Assembly (NCBI GenBank): GCA_040954595.2
Contig: CM082598.2
Span: 5,766,001 to 5,830,000, forward strand
Reading direction: 5' to 3'
Length of the DNA: 64,000 nucleotides
From: Balanoglossus misakiensis
Lineage: Eukaryota; Hemichordata
In this document: positions 1-10,400 of the stretch, piece after piece
How the letters are laid out: each line of letters opens with the position of its first letter
Numbering within the stretch: the stretch's first letter is position 1
Position numbers and translations under genes: made by a program
The notes under the pieces: generated by a model
Seen by the model: the letters and a program-made list of their open reading frames with translations, nothing else
What the model was told of the DNA's origin: nothing
Database searches by the model: none

Positions 1-705
1 TGACTCGTACTTTCTTATTTTCAATTGACGGGATATCCCCAAACAGCGTATTTGACCCCAAAATTTACATTTGAAAAGAAAAAGTCGTGATTTTCTTAAT
101 AAAGGGCGGGGAAATGGGTGAGAGGCGCGGCTTTCCGGGCGCGTCATTGGTCAGATCGCGTTCTACATATTAATGATATGTTAATTTTTATGCTAATAAG
201 CAACTCCTAATATGCGACTGTTAACAAGATTATGTATGACAATGAACTAATTGTGAAATGTACATGTACATCACAGTATTAGTTTATAGCTACAATGATT
301 GTAGCGGGTGCTGCTAGATTGACTGGTGTGTTTGCAGCCCTACCGCGCTACAAGGCCCTATGGGTAAATACCCAATCAACTTTCTGCAGTGGATCTGTTG
401 TCAACTCAGTTACAGGGTTGAACACTGACACCTGGTAAACTTTGAAAACGGCAAGGTCGAATCCCCCAAATAAACACCTCTGACACCCACATTTTCCTGA
501 TTTTATTAAAATGCTGATAAATCCACTGATTCTTAGTTCAAACTTTATTTGAGCATATCCGCTACAATCATTGCAGCTATTGTTCATCATGACCACAAGT
601 TTATCGACGGACAAAACCCAAACCTTTGTGGAATGTTGTTGTTCTAATGGCATTTAAGTGGTTACCAGGGTTTTAAGCTTTTGGTGTGTTTTGGGGATAT
701 TTCAG
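1..705. other. No gene recognised; unseen 5' part of the DAPK-like gene may lie here
   Basis: AT-rich sequence in front of the first recognisable exon. No reading frame here has recognisable protein character, and no kinase motif is visible. The first exon and start codon of the downstream DAPK-like gene must be here or beyond the left edge. Confidence 0.4.
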
Positions 706-1480
706 GTACACCCAACAGAGAGTGAATCTGATGAGGGAACAACGGCTTTGCAGGAATATAATGACCCACAGGTAAGTGACTTTAGGTGTTTCAGAATAAT
801 ATAAGTATAGTGAGATTATTCATGATGCTATTGTACTGTTTTTGATGGACAAAATACTTTGTGTTTTGGGGATATTTCAGGTACACCCAACAGACAGTGA
901 ATCTGATGAGGGAACAACGGCTTTGCAGGAATATAATGACCCACAGGTAAGTGACTTTAGGTGTTTCAGAATAATATAAGTATATATAGTGAGATTATTC
1001 ATGATGCTATTGTACTGTTTTTGATGGACAAAATACTTTGTGTTTTGGGGATATTTCAGGTACACCCAACAGACAGTGAATCTAATGAGGGAACAATGGC
1101 TTGGCAGGAATATAATGACCCACAGGTAAGTGACTTTAGGTGTTTCAGAATAATATAAGTATAGTGAGATTATTCATGATGCTATTGTACTGTTTTTGAT
1201 GGACAAAATACTTTGTGTTTTGGGGATATTTCAGGTACACCCAACAGACAGTGAATCTGATGAGGGAACAACGGCTTTGCAGGAATATAATGACCCACAG
1301 GTAAGTGACTTTAGGTGTTTCAGAATAATATAAGTATAGTGAGATTATTCATGATGCTATTGTACTGTTTTTGATGGACAAAATACTTTGTGTTTTGGGG
1401 ATATTTCAGGTACACCCAACAGACAGTGAATCTAATGAGGGAACAATGGCTTGGCAGGAATATAAAGACCCAGAGGTTAG
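701..1480 (+). repeat. Five tandem copies of a 66-bp exon with its intron (period 175-179 bp)
   Basis: Each unit has a TTTCAG acceptor, a 66-bp phase-0 exon coding 22 acidic residues beginning VHPTE, and a GTAAGT donor (GTTAGT in copy 5). Copies 1, 2 and 4 read SDEGTTALQEY; copies 3 and 5 read SNEGTMAWQEY. Introns are as similar as exons, which points to recent unequal exchange. Any number of copies can be included or skipped without changing the frame. Confidence 0.85.
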
Positions 1481-4400
1481 TGACCGTTGAACTGAAGTTA
1501 TGGGCAGCTAGGTTGCGCTAGAGGAAATATTGTCTGTCTGATTGAGAGGAAAACTTTAAATTGTAACACTCAAGTATGTGTTTCAGAATAATGTCTTTCA
1601 GTATGCTGAGATTATTTATCATTCCATTGCATTCTGTTTGTGAAGAGTAATCATGGCCTTACTTTACCCATTGTATGATGTCATCTTTTTTTTATCCACG
1701 GTGATATCGCAGTTTAATTGTTTTCACAATTTTTCATCATTGAAGATTTCCATGTTTTCCTATAATATTACTGCTGTTTATGATTTCATATGGAGAATAT
1801 ATTGATAAAACAAGTGTTGCCTGTTGATTGTTACAGGTTCTCATCAATGCTGCAGGGGATGGTGACATTGCAAAAATCCAGTCGCTGATAGCTGATGGAT
1901 ATGATGTCAATGCAAGGGGTGAATTATACGTGGACGACCTGTTTGCCGTAAGTGTTTATATTTGCCTTTTGTACCACAACAATAACACACGGATAACTAC
2001 ACATATGAAACAGCAAAGAATTTGAACTCTACTATCAAAATTTTCAAGACTATCTCTGCATCATTTTTGGCCCATTATTGTACTCCCCATCGTCAATCAA
2101 AGATTTATTTTAACTGCATATCTATGACTGCAGCTCACTGTAATGAAATTTCTAGAGGTTAATAGTCAAACGTCAAGTGCTTGACACATATGCAAATTTT
2201 TAGTATCAGATTTGTGAATGTCATTTTTATTCTTCGTTCCAGGATTTAACAGCATTGCATGCAGCGTCCTGGAGAGGTGGATTGGATACTATGAGTGTGT
2301 TGATTTCCCATGGTTCAGATGTCAATGCTAAGACTGGGGTACATGAACTAACAAGTTATTACTTCATTATGGACAAAAAAATGGCTTCATGTGTATTTAC
2401 ACAGTGATCTCTGGATAATTCTCTTATTGACATCATATGAACATTACAAAACATTAATTTTCTTTTTTAGCTGAATAATCACTTTTGTTGGAATACCTTC
2501 TACAGGTTAATGCTAATCAACATTTATTTGTTTGTTTAAGGAAATTTCACCTTATATTTCAATTTTTGTGACATTGTTCTCATGCTCCTCCTTCATTACG
2601 TACAGGATGGATACACCCCTTTGCACTTTGCAGCAGCACAGTATGGTGATGAAGGCCGTGTCAGATTGTTATTGGAACACAAAGCTGATGCTAACATACA
2701 AAACAAAGTAAATACCAACCTGACTTCTACAGGTTTATTCTAATCTGATCGATATACAAACATTTGTTTGTGTCTTTGTTTGTTTGTTTTGTTTAAAGGA
2801 AACCTCACGTTACATTTGAACTTTTGTGACATTGTTCTCATGCTCCTCCTTTCATTACTTACAGGGTGGAGACACACCTTTGCACTATGCAGCAGCAAGG
2901 TATGGTGATGAAGGCCGTGTCAGATTGTTATTGAAACACAAGGCTGATGCTAACATTCAAAACATGGTAAATACCAACATGACTTCTACAGGTTTATTGT
3001 AATCATCATACAAACATTTGTTTGTTTTGTTTATTTATTTAAGGAGACCTCACCTTGCTTTTCAATTTTTGTGACATTGTTCTCATGCTCCTCCTTCATT
3101 ACTTACAGAATGGAGACACACCTTTGCACTTTGCAGCAGGGTTTGGTGATGAAGGCCGTGTCAAATTGTTATTGGAACACAAAGCTGATGTAACCATACA
3201 AAACAAGGTAAATACCAACATGACTTCTACAGGTTTATTCTAATCAACATACAAACATTTGTTTGTTTGTTTTGTTTACTTATTTAAGGAGACCTCACAG
3301 TACATTTCAATTTTTGTGACATTGTTCTCATGCTCCTCCTTCATTACTCACAGGGTGGAGACACACCTTTGCACTTTGCAGTAAGGTTTGGTGATGAAGG
3401 CCGTGTCGGATTGTTATTGGAACACAAAGCTGATGTAACCATACAAAACAAGGTAAATACCAACCTGACTTCTACAGGTTAATTCTAATCAACATACAAA
3501 CATTTGTTTGTTTGTTTTTATTTATTTAAGGAGACCTCACAGTACATTTGAATTTTTGTAACATTGTTCTCATGCTCCTCCTTCATTACTTACAGGATGG
3601 AAACACACCTTTGCACTTTGCAGCAAGGTATGGTGATGAAGGCCGTGTAGGATTCTTATTGGGACACAAAGCTGATGTAACCATACAAAACAAGGTAAAT
3701 ACCAACCTGACTTCTACAGGTTAATTCTAATCAACATACAAACATTTGTTTGTTTGTTTTTATTTATTTAAGGAGACCTCACAGTACATTTGAATTTTTG
3801 TGACATTGTTCTCATGCTCCTCCTTCATTACTTACAGGATGGAAACACACCTTTGCACTTTGCAGCAAGGTATGGTGATGAAGGCCGTGTAGGATTGTTA
3901 TTGGGACACAAAGCTGATGTAACCATACAAAACAAGGTAAATACCAACCTGACTTCTACAGGTTTATTCTAATCAACATACAAACATTTGTTTGTTTTTT
4001 GGTTATTTGTATGTTTAAGGAGACCTCACATTACATTTCAATTTTTGTGACATTGTTCTCATGCTCCTCCTTCATTACTTACAGGATGGAAACACACCTT
4101 TGCACTTTGCAGCAAGGGATGGTGATGAAGGCCGTGTCAGATTGTTATTGGGACACAAAGCTGATGTAACCATACAAAACAAGGTAAATACCAACATAAC
4201 TTCTACAGGTTAATTCTAATCATCATACAAACATTTTTTTGTTTGTTTGTTTTGTTTATTTATTTCAGGAGACCTCACCTTGCATTTCAATTTTTGTGAC
4301 ATTGTTTTCATGCACCTCCTTTCATTACTTACAGGATGGAGACACACCTTTGCACTATGCAGCAGGGTGTGGTGATGAAGGCCGTGTCAGATTGTTATTG

Positions 4401-7400
4401 GAACACAAAGCTGATGTGACCATACAAAACAAGGTAAATACCAACATGACTTCTACAGGTTAATTCTAATCATCATACAAACATTTGTTTGTTTGTTTGT
4501 TTTGTTTATTTATTTCAGGAGACCTCACGTTACATTTGAATTTTTGTGACATTGTTCTCATGCTCCTCCTTTCATTACTTACAGGTTGGAAACACACCTT
4601 TGCACTTTGCAGCAAGGAATGGTGATGAAGGCCGTGTCAGATTGTTATTGGAACACAAAGCTGATGTGACCATACAAAACAAGGTAAATACCAACATGAC
4701 TTCTACAGGTTAATTCTAATCAACATACAAACATTTGTTTGTGTGTTTGTTTTGTTTATTTAAGGAAACCTCACATTACATTTGAATTTTTGTGACATTG
4801 TTCTCATGCTCCTCCTTCATTACTTACAGGATGGAGACACACCTTTGCACTTTGCAGCAAGGTATGGTGATGAAGGCCGTGTAGGATTGTTATTGGGACA
4901 CAAAGCTGATGTAACCATTCAAAACAAGGTAAATACCAACCTGACTTCTACAGGTTAATTCTAATCATCATACAAACATTTGTTTGGTTATTTGTATGTT
5001 AAAGGAGACCTCACATTACATTTGAATTGTTGTGACATTGTTCTCATGCTCCTCCTTCATTACTTACAGGATGGAGACACACCTTTGCACATTGCAGCAA
5101 GGTATGGTGATGAAGGCTGTGTCAGATTGTTATTGGAACACAAAGCTGGTGCTAACATACAAAACAAGGTAAATACCCACCTGACTTCTACAGGTTTATT
5201 CTAATCAACACACAAAAACTTGTTTATTTGTTTTGTTTATTTATTTAAGTCGACCTCACCTTGCATTTCAATTTTTATGACATTGTTCTCATGATCCTCC
5301 TTCATTACTTACAGAATGGAGACACACCTTTGCACTTTGCAGCAAGGAATGGTGATGAAGGCCGTGTCGGATTGTTATTGGAACACAAAGCTGATGTAAC
5401 CATACAAAACAAGGTTAATACCTATACAGACACAAATAATTGTCTGTTTGTTTGTTTATTTTTATCTCTTTATTATTTTAACATAGCGAAACTCTTCATG
5501 AAATTGATGCTAATATACTGTAGAAATTGTTATTGGAACTCAAATCAAACTATTGATGTACCGGTATTTATAGTCAGTTTCATTCTACATTTCACGTTTG
5601 TTTTGAAGACATTTATGTAGGGATCGTTATTGTAAAGAAGATATGGTGACAGTTTTAGATTACTCTTTCAGTTCATCTTTCAACAAACTGAAACTTATAA
5701 AGCCTATTTAGAGGAGATACCAACCACTATACCACTACAGTTTCCCTATAAGGCAACCACTACCACCCCCACCACTATTATATATGGTACTACCGTACAG
5801 TTCTGTTTTGCAGCACCCAGTCCCTATCTTGCTGTATCTCTTACATGAAGTATCTGCTTTTGTTTTTTTTTGCACAGGATGGTGACACAGCACTCCACAT
5901 GGCAGCAATGGGCGACTCTTGGAGACAGGATTATGTTGTGAAACTGTTGCTGCAATATGGAGCTGATATTGACTGCAAAAATAAGGTACAATCTTCTATT
6001 GCTTATTTCAATATTTTTTTCCATTAAACTGATACCATGCGTTCGGATTAACTCCCATTTTTAAAGTTGAATCTTCACAACCATTGAATTTGAAAGTCAG
6101 TTTGTATGACTGTACAATTTTATCAAAATGTTTCAACAAAGCAGTATGAAGTTGATGCCATATATTCAGCATTATACGGTAGTACGTTCCCATTATAGTT
6201 GTTGATAAATTGGAGTAGGGCATATACAAATTCTTCAATATCAAATGACGTCAGACGCGCTCAGGCACAGTCAGATTGTTATTGGAACACAAAGCTGATG
6301 CTAACATTCAAAACAAGGTAAATACCAACCTGACTTCTACAGGTTAATTCCAATCAACATACAAACTTTTGTTAACTCATTTAAGGAGACCTCAGTACAT
6401 TTGAATTTTTGTGACATTGTTCTCATGCTTCTCCTTCATCACTTACAGGATGGAGAAACACCTTTGCACAAGGCAGCAGCAAGGGTTGGTGATGAAGGCC
6501 GTGTCAGGTTGTTGTTGGAACACAAAGCTGATCCTAACATACAAAACAAGGTAAATACCAACCTGACTTCTATAGGGTATTGCTCATCAACATACAAACA
6601 TTTGTTTGTGTACATGTGTTTGTTTGTTTAAAGGAAACCTCACATTACATTTGAATTTTTGTGACATTGTTCTCATGCTCCTCCTTCATCACTTACAGGA
6701 TGGAGACACACCTTTGCACAAGGCAGCAGCAGGGGATGGTGATGAAGGCCGTGTCAGATTGTTATTGGAACACAAAGCTGATGTTAACATACAAAACAAG
6801 GTAAATACCTATACTGAATGATACAAATACATGACTGTTTGTTTGTTTATTTTAATCTCTTTATTTTTTTAATGTAGGTAAACTCTTCATGAAATTGATG
6901 CTAATATAGTGTAGAAATCTTTCATTACTAAAAGTATGGACACCTTTACAATGTGCAGCAATGAATACCATGTCAGATTGTTATTGAAACTCAAATCAAA
7001 CTTTGGATGTACCGGTATTCATAGTCAGTTTCATTCTACATATGTTTTTTTATTGAAGACATTTATGTAGAAATCGTTATTGTGAAGAAGATATGGTGAC
7101 AGTTTTAGATTATTCTTTCAGTTCATCTTTCAACAAACTGAAACTAAAAGCCTACTTAGAGGAGATATGAACCACTACAGTTTCCTCATTTTGGAGTTTT
7201 GTTTTGCGTCCTTTGCAACCACCACCACCACCACTGTTATACCGGTATAAGTTGGTACTACAGGTATGTCCCTATCTTGCTGTATTTCTTACATGAAGTA
7301 CATGTACTTGCTTTTGTTTCTTGGATAGGATGGCAACACAGCACTCCATGTGGCAGCAATGGATGACTATAGGAGGGATTATGGGAAAGTTGTGAAACTG

Positions 7401-10400
7401 TTGCTGCAATATGGACCTGATATTGACTGCAAAAATAAGGTAGAATCTTCTATTGCTTATTGCAATACTGATACCATGCGTTCGGATTAACTCCCATTTT
7501 TAAATTTGAATCTTCACAACCATTGAATTTGAAATTCAGTTTGTATGACTGTACAATTTTGAATTATCAGTTGGTAATACCAGTTTTAACAGTTATTAAT
7601 AATAGTATTAGCTTATCAATATCAACATCATAATTGATAGTTACTTCTATCCCAATAAAATTTAGACTGGAAAGACACCACTTAATGTCGCTGCAAATAG
7701 GTCTGTTAAGAATGTGCTGTTGGATTACATTAGGGTGAGTGTAATTTTTCTTTTGTCATGAATTTGAATAATTTATAACCTGAAATCTGCAAATTTAAGA
7801 GTGTCCATAAATATCAATGTAATAATTTGTTACATGTATTTTCTGATTTCTTTATTTAACAAGAAACGAGATGAGTTCAATGACCTGAGTAAGGAATCAG
7901 GTATGGAATGTGACACTTTTAAGTTGTTCTTCGCCGGAGATGGTGGAGTTGGTAAGACTACACTGTTGAAGTCACTTCAGAGGGTATGTTAGTATTTATT
8001 GTTTTGCGTAACAGTTCTAGTAATTAAGCCATAACATTTACATTGTAGTATGTATGGTGCTTATTAGAAACTACTACAGGTGCAAATATGGATAATTTAA
8101 TATACACATAGTTGATGAAATTTCATTGTTTTGTGCAGGTATGTAAGAGTACCTCAAACCTCAATCTGGGACCAGAAACTGGGACTCCCAGATGTCACAA
8201 AATGCAGTCTGGGACCGGTCCCAGATTGAGGTTTGAGGTACTCTTACATACCTCTTTTGTGAAGATATTTTGTGCTGGCATTATGGAGTTCACAGGATAA
8301 ACAGTACTTCATAGCATTTGCATTTTTTGCAATCATTGTATGATATAGGGGTTGAGTTTATATTTCATTTGTTCTTTGTGTGTATTGATTACCCATGGCC
8401 TTTGAAAAGGGAATATTGTAGTCATGCACACATTGCACAGCTATGCTTTTGTATACAAGCATATTGTGCACTTCAGTTTAGACGTTTGTACAATTTTATA
8501 ATTCACAAGCAAGTACTGTAAAATGGGTTATTTTCGCGAGCAATAAATTTTCGTGAAATACGCGAGAGCCAAAAAAACGTGAACATAAAAGTCACGTAAA
8601 AATGTTTTTTCGGAGATTTGCCTCTTTTGATATCGCGAAAAAATTCCTGTCGTGAAAATAACCTGTTTTACAGTATGGTCATACACAAAGACAAAAAATA
8701 ACTAGAAATTGTTTTCTTTCACTTTGCCTTATCAAAGAGTGAAGAAACAACTCTGGAATCTGAAGAAAGTGAACACATTCCCACACCTGGTATTGATGTC
8801 CAAAGTGTTCATATTCCTGACGTAGGAAATGTCAGTGTTTGGGATTTTGCCGGCCAGGCTGAGTATTACGTCACTCATAACATGTTTCTGGGAGCACCCA
8901 ATGCTGTCTCCATATTGGTGTTCAAAGCTACAGACGAGAATGGTAAACTCAACACCTTTGAAGGTGTGTTCCCACAGGTAAGAATCTTCACAGTAAATTA
9001 ACTAAACATGCTTGAGACTGGAAATCCAATGAACGTATTTCATCATTTTCCATATCCAAGACAGAAGAAACTGACCATTCCCGAAATATCACACTTTTCT
9101 TGAATTATAATCTCATATTCACGATCCCTTTAAATTTGCCTCAAAATTAATATAATATTTGTTTAATTTATTTATACAAATATTCTCATTTGTAGATTTT
9201 GTTTTGGTTGCGGTTTCTGAAAGGAACAACCCACATGGACAGGTATTCATTTGATAAGTCAGGTGAAGGCTATGAGAAACCAGTGGTGATATTGGTTGCA
9301 AGTCGAGCTGATCAGTTGAAGAGAATTGATATGGCTCTAGGTTGGTGTTGTCAGCTCAATCACATGCATATACTGTACAATTTCAAGCTTATTATTTAAC
9401 ATGTACTGGTACGTAACATGTGTTGATTAGTGAGAAGAACATGTATAGTTTTTGGACATGTCAAAGTTTGAAAAATAACAGCTATTATAATGTCCATTTT
9501 AAGCACTAGCTAGCTGTCATTAAGGAAAAGATTCACAGCTGAACTGTATTCCTAACTTTCTACTTTTCTACTTTTTTGTAATTTCACAGCTCGTCATATG
9601 CTAGACGAAGTTCTGACAAGAGCACAGGAAATGTTTCAAGATTATTTGGACATAGTGAATGCCATATTTCTGGTGAATTGCCGTGATTCTACAGACAGTA
9701 AAATGAAGCAAGTCCGCGCCTGTTTACATCAGAAAAAAGTAATAATATTTTGCTGTTGTCAATATTGCCTCTGAATTGTTCTACCTTTATAAACACACAA
9801 ACACTCTATACCATACAATTACAAGATTCAGTTTCATACCTGCTCCTTGAAAAAATGCAAAGACTCAAAGTGTTGGCAACATACTACCAATGTCCATTGT
9901 ATGTTTGCTAACCCTGCTTATAAGCACCACTTGCAAATGATTAGGTTACATATTTATCCAATTTTAGGAGCTGCCAACATGTGAACTGTTTCAAAATGTA
10001 GCTTAATTGAAAGAAAATATGGTAACATAACATAGTCACATTTGACAAATATGTGATTACCTCCAGGCTCCTTGTGTTTTATTCATCACTTGTGAGACTT
10101 GCTTGACAAGTTATGCTGTTATTTAATTTTTCTTGTTGTAATTTTTAGACAGTGAAAACACTTCCAAGCGTGTGTGCCAAGATAATGGAAAAGAAGAGGG
10201 AATTATATGATGACTTCCCAGCTCTTTATTGGACAGAATATGTGACAAGAATCAAAGAAATATACCCCACGATTGACGAAAGTTTCTTACAAAAAGCCAC
10301 CAACTATCTGCATGACATCGGCCAGGTCAGTAACAAGAAACAACATCTTGCTCATCCATTCTCTTTCAGTACAGATACTAGGCAGAGTGAATGTGATATT

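Larger units (their letters stand above)
5414..7560 (+). repeat. Segmental duplication inside the ankyrin gene (5414-6120 and 6801-7560)
   Basis: The stretch after the 5315-5413 exon and the stretch after the 6699-6800 exon share a long ordered match: the TACCTATAC start, a CTTCATGAAATTGATGC block, a CATTTATGTAG block, TTCATCTTTCAACAAACTG, a divergent ankyrin exon (5878-5985 and 7329-7439), and a CCATGCGTTCGGATTAACTC block after it. One segment of ankyrin exon plus diverged ankyrin exon was therefore duplicated as a unit, separately from the 245-bp array. Confidence 0.75.

Noticed and set aside
348-653. 101-codon minus-strand open frame
   Set aside because: No recognisable domain, no convincing splice or start context, and lies in AT-rich sequence beside tandem duplications; kept out as probable chance.
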